Translations under genes and position numbers: made by a program
Notes under the pieces: generated by a model
What the model saw: the letters and a program-made list of their open reading frames with translations, nothing else
What the model was told of the DNA's origin: nothing
Databases searched by the model: none
Part shown: positions 42,864 to 51,502 of the stretch, in pieces
How the letters are laid out: each line of letters starts with the position of its first letter
Position numbering within the stretch: position 1 is the stretch's first letter
Source of the DNA: Thermocatellispora tengchongensis
GTDB lineage: Bacteria; Actinomycetota; Actinomycetes; Streptosporangiales; Streptosporangiaceae
DNA: 64,000 nt
Assembly: GCF_014202315.1 (NCBI RefSeq)
Contig: NZ_JACHGN010000017.1
Span: forward strand, 124,001 to 188,000
Direction: 5' to 3'

Positions 42864-44294
42864 TCAGGACGGCGGCACCGGTGGCGATGGCGGCGTCAAC
42901 GACCACCGGATGTCCGGCAGCAGCGCTCTGAGGGAGCGGCCCTTGATCGCGCCGTACCACAGGCCGGCCCCGTACGCGGCGTCGTCGAGGCGGCGGGCGA
43001 GGGCGAACCGGAACGGGTCGAGGTGGGCCCCGGTCCGGCGCAGGTCGGACACCGTGTCGAGCAGCGCCGCCGCGGCCACGGCCCGGCGCGTCCGGCGGGA
43101 GAACAGGCAGCCGAGCGCGGCCAGGGGCCACCAGTGGCGCAGCAGGAGCGCGGTGACCTGCCAGGCCGAGGCCACGGCGCCGTCGGCGGTCAGGACCAGC
43201 GCCAGCCGTACCGGGTGGTCGCTGCGGGCGAGCTTGGCCGACATCCGCGCCGCCGCCACGGCGAAGATCAGCGCGGCGACCGGGGCGGACCAGCGCCGCT
43301 GGGCCAGCAGCGCCAGGGCGAAGGCCGCGCTCCACGGGGTGAGCACGGCGGGGGCCACGTCCCGGCCGTGCCGCCGGGCCAGCAGGTCGGCGCCGGTGCC
43401 GTAGAACGCCTTGCGGCCCAGCCAGTCGGCGACGTCCGTACGGTGCTCGTGCCGCACGGTCGCGGCCGGCTCGTAGCGCACCCGCCATCCCGCGCCCGCG
43501 AGCCGCCACACCAGGTCCACGTCCTCGCCCACCCGCATCTCCGCGCTGAACCCCGCCCCGAGCGCGTCCACTCGGGCCAGGAGGCAGGCGCTGGGCACCC
43601 AGGAGACGGGCGCGCGGGGGCGGACGATCCCGGGCTCGATCCCCAGGTCCAGCGAGGAGCGCGCGTCCTCGTAGCGGCGGATCCACCGATCCCCGCCCGG
43701 CAGGCGCAGGCCCAGCACCCGCGGCGCGGCCACCGCCACGCGCGGGTCGGCGAAGTGCCGCAGCAGGGCCTCCAGCGCGCCGGGTTCCAGCACCACGTCG
43801 GAGTCGGCGAACAGCACGTACGGGGTGGTCACCCGGCGCAGCCCCGCGTTGCGGGCTCCGGCCGGCCCCAGGTTCTCGGCCAGCGGGACGAGGCCGGCCC
43901 CGTGCGCCGCCGCCACCCGCGCGACGGCCTCCGGGCGGGCCGAGGCGTCGTCCACCACGATCACCCGGTGCCGGCCGCCCAGGTTGGCCAGCAGCCGGTC
44001 CAGCGCGTGCGGGCGGTCGCGGACCGGGATCACCACCGTCACCTGCGACGGGTCGCCGTCGGGCAACTCGGCCACGATCGGGTCGGCCATGCCGATCTCC
44101 AGCAGCCGGTCGGCCAGCAGGGCCGAGGCGCGGTCGCGGACCCGGATCGTGCGGCCGGTGAGCAGTTTCCTGGCCGTCCTGCTCAGGTGGACCACACGGG
44201 TGGGCGCGCCGCCGACCAGGGTCCGGCCGCCGTCGCGCACGCGTACGCGCCGGTTCAGCCGCACCGCGAACCCCTCGGGCAGCGGGCCGGTCAC
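42864..44294 (-). CDS. mftF: Mycofactocin glycosyltransferase MftF
   Basis: 476 aa. The start GTG 44294 overlaps the SDR stop in GTGA. GT-A family 2 domain: TVVIPVRDRPHALDRLLANLGG near 80-101, VIVVDDAS, DSDVVLEPGALEALL, then RVGEDVDLVWRLAGAGW. C-terminal hydrophobic segments (AFALALLAQRRWSAPVAALIFAV) and about 470 aa length fit MftF. It adds beta-1,4-linked glucoses to the premycofactocin core. Last gene of the cluster. Confidence 0.92.
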   Translation of the reverse strand: MTGPLPEGFAVRLNRRVRVRDGGRTLVGGAPTRVVHLSRTARKLLTGRTIRVRDRASALLADRLLEIGMADPIVAELPDGDPSQVTVVIPVRDRPHALDRLLANLGGRHRVIVVDDASARPEAVARVAAAHGAGLVPLAENLGPAGARNAGLRRVTTPYVLFADSDVVLEPGALEALLRHFADPRVAVAAPRVLGLRLPGGDRWIRRYEDARSSLDLGIEPGIVRPRAPVSWVPSACLLARVDALGAGFSAEMRVGEDVDLVWRLAGAGWRVRYEPAATVRHEHRTDVADWLGRKAFYGTGADLLARRHGRDVAPAVLTPWSAAFALALLAQRRWSAPVAALIFAVAAARMSAKLARSDHPVRLALVLTADGAVASAWQVTALLLRHWWPLAALGCLFSRRTRRAVAAAALLDTVSDLRRTGAHLDPFRFALARRLDDAAYGAGLWYGAIKGRSLRALLPDIRWSLTPPSPPVPPS

Positions 44295-45100
44295 GGGGTG
44301 AACCCCCCGTCGGCCGAGACCACCGAGCCGTTGACCACGGCCCCGGCCGGGGAGCAGCAAAAGGCGATCACCTCGGCGATCTCGGCGGGCTCGATCAGGC
44401 GGCGCAGCAACTGCGAGCCGGCGAACTCCTCGGTGTCGTCCAGGCCGTAGACCCCGGCGGTGGCGGTGAGCATGTCGGTGCGGGTCGAGCCGGGGGAGAC
44501 CGCGGCGGCGGTGACGCCGGTGCCCACCAGGTCGGCCGCGAGCCCGCGCACCAGCCCGGCCACGGCGTGCTTGGCCGCGTTGTACGCCGCCAGCCGGAAC
44601 AGCCCGTGCGTCGCGGCGGCCGAGGCGACCGCGACGAACCGGCACCCGCCCGGCTCGGGCCCGGCCAGCATGTGCGGCACGCACACCGCCGCCGTGTGCC
44701 ACACCCCGGCGACGTCCACCTGCCACAGGGTGTCCAGGTGCTCGGGCGGGGTCTCCCACAGCGGCAGCCCGCCGGCGATGACCGCCGCGGCGGCCACGGC
44801 CGCGTCGAGCCGGCCGAACCGGTCCACCGCGGCGGCGGCGGCCTCGGCCAGGGCCTCGCGGTCGCGCACGTCGGCGACGTACGGCACGATCGTGTCCGGG
44901 TGCTCCGCGGCCAGCGACTTCAGGTCGGCGACGGTCGCGAGCGGGTAGGCGACGCCCGGCGGCCGGTCCGGACCGTCGCCGGCGCAGGAGTCCACGGCGA
45001 CCACCCGGTAGCCCTGGGCGCACAGGGCGCGCACGGTGGCGGCCCCGATCCCGCGGGCCGCCCCGGTCACCAGCGCGACCCGCCCGCTCACGTCCGCCAC
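44291..45100 (-). CDS. Mycofactocin-coupled short-chain dehydrogenase
   Basis: 269 aa from GTG 45100 (GGAGG upstream), overlapping mftE by 13 bases. SDR with TGAARGIG, YNAAK and a long insertion after the first strand (VDSCAGDGPDRPPGVAYPLATVADLKSLAAE). That insertion marks SDRs with a non-exchangeable NAD whose electrons leave through mycofactocin. It probably oxidises a secondary alcohol. Confidence 0.88.
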   Translation of the reverse strand: MADVSGRVALVTGAARGIGAATVRALCAQGYRVVAVDSCAGDGPDRPPGVAYPLATVADLKSLAAEHPDTIVPYVADVRDREALAEAAAAAVDRFGRLDAAVAAAAVIAGGLPLWETPPEHLDTLWQVDVAGVWHTAAVCVPHMLAGPEPGGCRFVAVASAAATHGLFRLAAYNAAKHAVAGLVRGLAADLVGTGVTAAAVSPGSTRTDMLTATAGVYGLDDTEEFAGSQLLRRLIEPAEIAEVIAFCCSPAGAVVNGSVVSADGGFTP

Positions 45101-45843
45101 GCCGCCTCCTCCGCGCGCAGCAGGCATCCGCTGCCGTCCGCCCGCCCGTGCCCGGCCCGCCCGGCCACGTCCGCGGCCATGCGGTCCAGCAGGTGCCGCC
45201 CGTACTCGGCGGAAGCCGCGGTCGGGTCGCCCAGCACGCCGGACGGCGACACGCCCGCGACGCCCCGGGCCACCAGGCCGGGCATCAGCTCGGCGAGCGG
45301 GGCCGAAACGCCCGGCTCGGCGCGGGACATGTTCACCAGCTCCGGGGCGAGGTGCAGCATGAGCGAGGTCTCGGCGTGCCCGGCGTGGGAGTCGGTGCCC
45401 GCGGCGTCACCGGTCTCGCACGGCGTCCACGCCACGTCGTGCCCCTCCTGCCGCAGATGCGCGACCGCGGCGGCGAGGGGGCGCAGGTTGCCGCCGTGCC
45501 CGTTCACGATCACCGTGCGGCCCGCCCACCCCGACAGCGAGCGGACCAGCTCCACCAGCAGGAACCGCAGCGCCTCGGCGCCGATCGACGCGGTGCCGGG
45601 GAAGCCCTGGTGCTCGCCGCTGGCGCCGTAGGCGACGGCCGGCGCCACCAGGACGTTCAGATCCGGCCGCGCCCGGCGCAGGCGTGCCGCCGCGGCCTCG
45701 GCCACCGCCGTGGCGATCGTGGTGTCGGTGTGCAGCGGCAGGTGCGGCCCGTGCTGCTCGGTGGAGCCGAGCGGCACCAGCACGCACGGCGAGGGCGGCA
45801 GCGCCGTCCAGGAGTGGTCCGCGAGGCCGGGCCGGGACGCCAT
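45088..45843 (-). CDS. mftE: Mycofactocin precursor peptide peptidase MftE
   Basis: 251 aa, creatininase family. Metal-binding pattern: VPLGSTEQHGPHLPLHTDT near 21-39, NGHGGN near 114, and HAGHAETSLML near 151. In the pathway it releases the C-terminal dipeptide-derived part of the MftC-processed precursor. Start ATG 45843, one base from the mftD stop. Confidence 0.93.
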   Translation of the reverse strand: MASRPGLADHSWTALPPSPCVLVPLGSTEQHGPHLPLHTDTTIATAVAEAAAARLRRARPDLNVLVAPAVAYGASGEHQGFPGTASIGAEALRFLLVELVRSLSGWAGRTVIVNGHGGNLRPLAAAVAHLRQEGHDVAWTPCETGDAAGTDSHAGHAETSLMLHLAPELVNMSRAEPGVSAPLAELMPGLVARGVAGVSPSGVLGDPTAASAEYGRHLLDRMAADVAGRAGHGRADGSGCLLRAEEAAWRT

Positions 45844-45844
45844 G

Positions 45845-47020
45845 CTACGCGCCGATCTCGCGGGTGAACCCCGGCGGGATCACCACGTCCCCGGGCCCCA
45901 GGTCGTGGACGGAGGCGCGGCCCAGGCCCAGCAGTGCCGAGTCGATGCCGTTGCGCATGATGTCCAGCACGTTCTCCACCCCGGCCTGGCCGTTGGCCGC
46001 CAGGCCCCACAGGTAGGCGCGCCCGATCATCACCGCCCGCGCGCCGAGCGCGAGCGCCTTGACGACGTCGCCGCCGCGCCGTACGCCGCCGTCGAGCAGC
46101 ACCTCCACCTGGTCGCCGACCGCGGCGGCGATGCCCGGCAGCAGCCGGATCGTGGCCGGTGTGCCGTCCAGGTTGTTGCCGCCGTGATTGGACACCGATA
46201 TCGCCGTGGCGCCGGCGTCCACCGCGCGGCGGGCGTCGTCGATGCGCGAGATGCCCTTGAGCATGAACGGGCCGTCCCATCGCTCCCGCATCCACCGCAC
46301 GTCCTCCCAGGTGGGGGGCGGGGTCTGCATCCACTCGCCGTACGCGCCGAAGAACGTGGGCGGCCGCTGTCCGGCCGGGACCACGTTCGGCACGGTCAGG
46401 TCGGGCAGGCGGCCGGTTCTGGCGTACGTGAGCAGCCACTGCGGCCTGGCCAGGCCCTGCGGTGCGAACCGGGCGATCGCCTTCAGGTCGAGCCGTTCGG
46501 GAATCCACGGGGAGCCCCAGTCGCGGCCGTGGGAGAACGTCCAGTCCAGCGTGACGATCAGGCCCTTGGCCCCGGCCGCGCGGGCGCGCTCCATCTGCGC
46601 GGCCATCTGGTCCTTGGTGCCCATCCAGTACATCTGGAAGAAGGTCTGCGGGTTGGCCGCCACGACCTCCTCCACCGGCTTGCTCGCGAAGTTGCTCAGC
46701 CCCATGGCGGTCCCGCGCGCCGCCGCCGCGCGGGCGACGGCCACCTCGCCGTCGGGGTGCACGGCCTGCACCCCGGTGGGCGAGATGATCACCGGCAGCG
46801 AGATCTGCTGCCCCATCACCGTGGTGGCGAGGTCGCGCTTGGCCGGCAGGTCGGCCACGTGCGGAGCGAAGCCGAGCGCCGCGAACGCCTCCATGTTGTC
46901 GCGGTACGTCCGGCCGCGCTCCGAGCCGGCCAGCAGCGCCTTGTACACCGACGGCGGCAGGTGACGGCGGGCCCTGCGCTGTGCCTCGGCCACCGTCTCG
47001 AACCATGCGTTGCGGGCCAT
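45845..47020 (-). CDS. mftD: Mycofactocin biosynthesis FMN-dependent deaminase MftD
   Basis: 391 aa, FMN alpha-hydroxy-acid oxidase fold: SLPVIISPTGVQAVHPDGEVAVARAAAARGT near 72-102, SVSNHGGNNLDGT near 270 (His of the active site), and VLLDGGVRRGGDVVKALALGARAVMIGR near 300. MftD oxidatively deaminates the cyclised dipeptide to the redox-active alpha-keto product (premycofactocin). Confidence 0.94.
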   Translation of the reverse strand: MARNAWFETVAEAQRRARRHLPPSVYKALLAGSERGRTYRDNMEAFAALGFAPHVADLPAKRDLATTVMGQQISLPVIISPTGVQAVHPDGEVAVARAAAARGTAMGLSNFASKPVEEVVAANPQTFFQMYWMGTKDQMAAQMERARAAGAKGLIVTLDWTFSHGRDWGSPWIPERLDLKAIARFAPQGLARPQWLLTYARTGRLPDLTVPNVVPAGQRPPTFFGAYGEWMQTPPPTWEDVRWMRERWDGPFMLKGISRIDDARRAVDAGATAISVSNHGGNNLDGTPATIRLLPGIAAAVGDQVEVLLDGGVRRGGDVVKALALGARAVMIGRAYLWGLAANGQAGVENVLDIMRNGIDSALLGLGRASVHDLGPGDVVIPPGFTREIGA

Positions 47021-47039
47021 GGAACCCTCTTTCTCGTGG

Positions 47040-48566
47040 TCAGGCGTCGGGGGAAGGGACGAATCCGGCCAGCGGGCTCTCCGCGCACGCCCGCGCCGGC
47101 GGGACGTCGGGGGACGGGCGGCGGCCGATGCGCACCGGGACCGGGCGGCTCCGGGGCCGGCGGGAGTGGTCCTGGCTGGGCCGGGGCGGGGTGCGGCCGG
47201 CCGCCGCGAGCGCGTCGCGGGCGTGCCCCTGAACGCACTCGGGGTCGGGCCCGTCCAGCGGCAGGCCGGTGAAGAACTTGGCCGCCATGCAGCCGCCCCG
47301 GCAGGAGTCGAAGAACCGGCAGCCGGTGCAGGCGCCGGAGGTCTGCGGCTCGCGCAGCTCGCGGAACAGCTCCGACCCGCGCCACACCCCGGCGAACCCG
47401 CCGTCGGTGAGCACGTTGCCGGCGCGGAAGGTGTCGTGGATCGCGAACGGGCAGGCGTAGACGTCGCCGACCGGGTCGATCAGGCACACCACCCGGCCCG
47501 CGCCGCACAGGTTCAGCCCGGGCAGCGACTCGCCGTACCCGGCCAGGTGGAAGAAGGAGTCGCCGGTCAGCACGTCCTCGCCGGCCCGCAGCAGCCACTC
47601 GTACAGCTCGCGCTGCTGCCCGGCCGTGGGGTGCAGCTCGTCCCACACGTCGGCGCCGCGGCCGGACGGGCGCAGCCGGGTGAGCCGGAGCGTCGCGCCG
47701 CGGGCGTCGGCGATGGCCTTGAACGCGTCGAGCTGGGAGACGTTCTCGCGGGTCATCACCACCGACAGCTTGGCGTCGGCGAACCCGGCCTCGGCCAGGT
47801 TGTCCAGCGCGCGGATCGCGGTCGCGTACGAGCCCGCCCCGCGCACCCGGTCGTTGACCTCGGCGGTGGCGCCGTCCAGCGAGACCTGCACGTCCACGTA
47901 GTCCATGCCCGCCAGAGCCCGCGCGCGCTCGGGGGTGATGCGCACGCCGTTGGTGGAGAACTTCACCCCCACCCGGTGGGCGACGGCGTACTCCAGCAGG
48001 TGCCAGAAGTCCGGCCGCACGGTCGGCTCGCCGCCGCCGATGTTGACGTAGAAGACCTGCATGGCCTGCAGCTCGTCGATGACCGCCTCGCACTGCGCGG
48101 TGGTCAGCTCGCGCGAGTCGCGCCTCCCGGAGGAGGACAGGCAGTGCACGCAGGACAGGTTGCAGGCGTAGGTAAGCTCCCAGGTCAGGCAGATGGGCGC
48201 GGCCAGCCCCTCCTCGAAGCGGCGGGCGAGCGACGCGCTCGCCCCCCGGGCGGCCGCCGTCTTCGCGGGCGTTCCGGGGGCGACCGGGGCCGGGGCGGTA
48301 CGGGGCCGGATCATGTCGGCCGACGCCAGCCCGCGCAGCGCGCCGGCGTACGCGGGCCACTGCTCGGCGGGCACCCCCGCCTCGGCCAGCGCGCCGCGGG
48401 CGTCGGGGTGGGCGGCGAGCGCGCGCACCACCGCGGCCAGCTCGCCCCGCTTGAGGAAGGTCAGCCGCCGGTTGCCGAAGTGGTAGGCCAGCGCCCCGAA
48501 CGGCTCGGGGCGCAGCGCCACGCCGGGGGACAGCTCCCAGGCGACGTCCAGCGGGTTCGCGGTCAT
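47040..48566 (-). CDS. mftC: Fused mycofactocin chaperone and radical SAM maturase (MftB-MftC)
   Basis: 508 aa in one frame. Residues 1-88 match MftB, the precursor-binding wing (MTANPLDVAWELSPGVALRPEPFGALAYHFGNRRLTFLKRG). A Pro/Ala linker of about 25 residues follows, then MftC with CNLSCVHC (Cys 135, 139, 142) for the [4Fe-4S] cluster, GGGEPTVRPDF, and the SPASM cysteines CTGCRFFDSCRGGC. In most genomes mftB and mftC are separate. The only internal ATG (48314, Met85) has no ribosome site. A ~45-residue basic, Pro-rich C-terminal tail is present. Confidence 0.9.
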   Translation of the reverse strand: MTANPLDVAWELSPGVALRPEPFGALAYHFGNRRLTFLKRGELAAVVRALAAHPDARGALAEAGVPAEQWPAYAGALRGLASADMIRPRTAPAPVAPGTPAKTAAARGASASLARRFEEGLAAPICLTWELTYACNLSCVHCLSSSGRRDSRELTTAQCEAVIDELQAMQVFYVNIGGGEPTVRPDFWHLLEYAVAHRVGVKFSTNGVRITPERARALAGMDYVDVQVSLDGATAEVNDRVRGAGSYATAIRALDNLAEAGFADAKLSVVMTRENVSQLDAFKAIADARGATLRLTRLRPSGRGADVWDELHPTAGQQRELYEWLLRAGEDVLTGDSFFHLAGYGESLPGLNLCGAGRVVCLIDPVGDVYACPFAIHDTFRAGNVLTDGGFAGVWRGSELFRELREPQTSGACTGCRFFDSCRGGCMAAKFFTGLPLDGPDPECVQGHARDALAAAGRTPPRPSQDHSRRPRSRPVPVRIGRRPSPDVPPARACAESPLAGFVPSPDA

Positions 48567-48579
48567 GTCGGGTGGCCGC

Positions 48580-48684
48580 TCAGTAGACGCCGCACATGCC
48601 GTCGATGGACACCTCTTCGAGCAGGGTCTCCTCGGTGAGCTCCTCGGGCGCGGTCTGGTCGGCGGCGGTGATCCGGTCGTCCAT
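48580..48684 (-). CDS. mftA: Mycofactocin precursor peptide MftA
   Basis: 34-residue peptide. It ends IDGMCGVY, with the Val-Tyr pair that MftC decarboxylates and links. GAGGAG lies six bases before ATG 48684. It is rich in Glu/Thr in the leader (EELTEETLLEEVS), as in known MftA. It lies 13 bp before the MftB-MftC gene. Confidence 0.97.
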   Translation of the reverse strand: MDDRITAADQTAPEELTEETLLEEVSIDGMCGVY

Positions 48685-48797
48685 TGCAACTCCTCGGGGG
48701 GTGAGGGGAGCCGCGAATTGCGGCATCGAGTGCAATAAGGATTAAATGACACCGAGGGCAGAAAAGGAAGCCCTCGTGCCGGAACTGCTACCTTCTG

Positions 48798-49427
48798 GTG
48801 CTTGTGAACGCGGGGCAGACCCGGGGCCGCCGCCCCACCACCGACCACGCCGCGATCGAGCGGGCCGCCTTCCGGCTCTTCGCCGAGCGGGGCTTCGAGG
48901 AGACCACGGTGGACGCCATCGCCGAAGCGGCCGGGATCGCGCGGCGCACGCTGTTCCGCTACTACCCCTCCAAGAACGACATCCCCTGGGGCCGGTTCGA
49001 GGCCGGGCTGGCGCACCTGCGCGAGTTCCTGCGCGCCATGCCCCACGACATCCCGGTCTGGCGGGCGGTGCACCGGGCCGTGCTCGACTTCAACCGGCTC
49101 GACGAGGCGGCGGTCCCGCAGCACCGCGAGCGCATGCGGCTGCTGCTCACGACCCCCGCGCTCCAGGCCCACTCCGCCCTGAAGTACGCCGCCTGGCGCC
49201 GGGTCATCGCCGAGTACGTCGCGGTCCGTCGCGGCCTGTCGCCCGACGACCTGCTGCCGCGCACGGTCGGGCACGTCAGCCTGGGCATGGCGCTGTCGGC
49301 GTACGAGCAGTGGCTCGACAGCGAGGACCTGTCGCTGTCCGAACTGCTGGACTCCGCGCTGTCGGGCCTGCGCCTGTACCTGTGCGAGGATCACGACGGC
49401 CGTCACCCCGCGGCGGGCGGCGGGTAG
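48798..49427 (+). CDS. mftR: Mycofactocin regulator MftR (TetR family)
   Basis: 209 aa from GTG 48798; GTG 48804 is also possible. The HTH reads TTDHAAIERAAFRLFAERGFEETTVDAIAEAAGIARRTLFRYYPSKNDIPWG, strikingly like MftR of mycobacteria. It is divergent from mftA with about 110 bp between, so it should repress the cluster. Confidence 0.9.
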   Translation: MLVNAGQTRGRRPTTDHAAIERAAFRLFAERGFEETTVDAIAEAAGIARRTLFRYYPSKNDIPWGRFEAGLAHLREFLRAMPHDIPVWRAVHRAVLDFNRLDEAAVPQHRERMRLLLTTPALQAHSALKYAAWRRVIAEYVAVRRGLSPDDLLPRTVGHVSLGMALSAYEQWLDSEDLSLSELLDSALSGLRLYLCEDHDGRHPAAGGG

Positions 49428-49491
49428 ACCGCCCTGGCCGCGGTGAGGACGAACGCGGTGCTCCGCTGACGTGCCGATCAGCCGGGCTCGC

Positions 49492-50637
49492 TCACTCTCC
49501 GATGACCGGATCTCCACCGCTGCCGGACCCGGAGGCGCCATGGCCGTCACCAGACGGACTCATCTGGCGAATCTCCGGCGCATGACCGTGGCCGGTGTCG
49601 TGGGGGATCAGACGGCAGGGCACCTCGGTCCCCGTGGCGGTGCCGCCCGTGGATTCGCGTATCACCAGGACGGCGGCGCAGGGGTCCGGCTCGGCCGGCA
49701 GCGGCCGGACTCCCAGCTCGTGCAGCGCGGACGCGGCGGCTTCGCGGCCGGCGGCCGCGGCGTCGATGCGCACGCTGGTGAGGGTCGGCACGACCACGCG
49801 GGCCAGGGGGCTGTCGTCGTGCCCGATCACGGCGAGTCGCTCGGGGATCGCGATGCCGGCCCGGAGCGCGGCCCCGGCGACCATGGCGGCGACGTAGTCG
49901 TTGCAGGCGACGACCGCGGTGCAGCCCGCCTCCACCCACGCCCGGACGGCGCGGTCCGCCGATCCGTCGGCGACGTCCACGACGCGTTCGCCGGCGAACT
50001 CCATGCCATGGAACGCGGCCCGCGCCGCCACTTTCCGGGCCTTGTCCCGGCTCACCGCGGCCAGCCGGGGATCGGGCGAGCCGGCGTACGCGATCCGCCG
50101 GTGCCCCCGTTCGCGCAGATGATCGACCTGCAGATGCAGGGTGATGGCGAGCCAGTGGGCGCTGTGCCGTATGTACTGGTCGGGCGTGGGGAAGAGCTTG
50201 GAGACCCCGTTCGCGCGTATCCCGGCCTGCTGGTCGTCGTCGAAGGGGGCGAAGCCCATCACCAGGTCGGCGTGCAGGCGCTCCCAGAGCGGCCGGGCGT
50301 GGCTGTCCTCGCGCGGGCTCCACGTCACCAGCGAGTAGCCCGCCTCGTCCAGGGCCTTGGCGAACTCCTCCACCAGTCGGCCGTGGGCGTAGTCCATCGG
50401 CCAGTCCGGCAGCACGAGCAGCACGATCTCGCTGCGCCCTCGGGCCAGCGCGCGCGCCGCGCTGTTCGGGCGGTATCCGAGGGCGATCGCCGCGTCGAGC
50501 ACTCGCTGGCGGGTGGCCTCGGAGATGGTCTGGCCCGGGGTGTCGTTCAGAACGAACCCGACGGTCGCTCGCGAGACCCCCACCGCCTGTGCCACATCGG
50601 CGGCCGTCACCTGACGCCTGGGTTCCAAGACTGTCAC
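49492..50637 (-). CDS. LacI-family transcriptional regulator (LacI-3)
   Basis: 381 aa from GTG 50637; a start 22 codons upstream (about 50703) is also open, and AAGGAG is only three bases from the GTG. HTH RRQVTAADVAQAVGVSRATVGFVLNDTPGQTI, then a LacI effector domain. It has an atypical long C-terminal tail (from about residue 345) rich in Gly, Ser and Asp. It is not closely related to LacI-1 or LacI-2. A perfect operator lies upstream. Target unknown. Confidence 0.87.
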   Translation of the reverse strand: MTVLEPRRQVTAADVAQAVGVSRATVGFVLNDTPGQTISEATRQRVLDAAIALGYRPNSAARALARGRSEIVLLVLPDWPMDYAHGRLVEEFAKALDEAGYSLVTWSPREDSHARPLWERLHADLVMGFAPFDDDQQAGIRANGVSKLFPTPDQYIRHSAHWLAITLHLQVDHLRERGHRRIAYAGSPDPRLAAVSRDKARKVAARAAFHGMEFAGERVVDVADGSADRAVRAWVEAGCTAVVACNDYVAAMVAGAALRAGIAIPERLAVIGHDDSPLARVVVPTLTSVRIDAAAAGREAAASALHELGVRPLPAEPDPCAAVLVIRESTGGTATGTEVPCRLIPHDTGHGHAPEIRQMSPSGDGHGASGSGSGGDPVIGE

Positions 50638-50701
50638 AGGCTCCTTCGCATCGCAGTGAACGGCACCTTGCGGGCTCTGCTCAGGCAACTTATAGTCCTG
50701 C

Positions 50702-50717
50702 ACTAGCGGGCGCTAGT
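50702..50717. promoter_or_regulatory. LacI-3 operator
   Basis: ACTAGCG-GG-CGCTAGT, a perfect inverted repeat about 65 bp before the LacI-3 start. The spacing fits autorepression. Confidence 0.6.
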
Positions 50718-50889
50718 AAACACCGCGCACCCAGGTGCGCACGGTGCTCTCACGCAGAGGTGAAAATGGCGGCGATCGGCGAAGTGTTCCACTCGCGCCC
50801 TCGCATGCCCGCCTTCACGGCACGACGGAAGACTCCGGGTGACGGCATGGCGCAGCCCGGCACCGCGGAGAGATGGGGCCCGGCTCCGG

Positions 50890-51288
50890 CTACCAGGTCA
50901 GCAGTGCCACCTCCGCCGCGGCGGCGGGCTCGGCGGCGGCACGGCGCGACCCCGCCTGCCTGCCCCGCCGGTGCCGAGGCCGCGCGGGAGCATCGCCGAC
51001 CGCGCGCGGCGAGGGGGCGATCGTCCACAGCTCGTCGATCAGTTCGCGCAGCGCTTCCCGCTGCAGGCAGTAGTAGTAGTTGCGCCCGCGCTTGCGCACC
51101 TCGATCAGGCCGGCCTGCGCCAGGATCTTGGTGTGGTAGGAGATCGTGGGCTTGGACACGGGGAGCGTGTCCTCAAGGACGCTGCACGCCAGTTCGTCCG
51201 CCTGGGCGATCTGCTGGATGATGCTCCAGCGGATCGGGTCGCCCAGTGCCTTGAACATTTCCGCCGCGGCAGCCGGCTCGTGGGACAA
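50890..51288 (-). CDS. ArsR-family transcriptional regulator
   Basis: 132 aa from TTG 51288 with GGGAGGGG upstream. Winged HTH of the ArsR kind (AAEMFKALGDPIRWSIIQQIAQADELACSVL, then SKPTISYHTKILAQAGLIEVRKRGRNYYYCL). Metal-binding cysteine motifs (CVC) are absent, so it may sense something else. The Ala/Arg-rich C-terminal tail is low complexity. It is divergent from the catabolic genes. Confidence 0.85.
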   Translation of the reverse strand: MSHEPAAAAEMFKALGDPIRWSIIQQIAQADELACSVLEDTLPVSKPTISYHTKILAQAGLIEVRKRGRNYYYCLQREALRELIDELWTIAPSPRAVGDAPARPRHRRGRQAGSRRAAAEPAAAAEVALLTW

Positions 51289-51322
51289 AGTGCCCCTCCC
51301 TTACTGGTCCCGACCTGACGTC

Positions 51323-51344
51323 GATTATTAGGCAACTATCAATC
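51323..51344. promoter_or_regulatory. Possible ArsR operator
   Basis: GATTATTAG-GCAA-CTATCAATC: 9-bp arms agreeing at 7 of 9 positions, 35 bp upstream of the ArsR start. An AT-rich island in otherwise GC-rich DNA. Confidence 0.45.
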
Positions 51345-51502
51345 TACCCCAGGCGTCCGGATCGCTCGATCGCGCCCATCCGATTCGGCGGCCACGCCCA
51401 ACACGCGGTCGGCCGCGGTGCCGGGGACGTGCTGCCTCCGTTGCCCGAAGGGCGTAAGCTTCCTCCGGTCCCAGTGAAGAAGACCTGAGGAAGGAAGGTC
51501 GG

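Noticed and set aside
48312-48314. Separate start of mftC at Met85
   Set aside because: No ribosome site, and the residue lies inside the MftB-like part. Fusion is the simpler reading.
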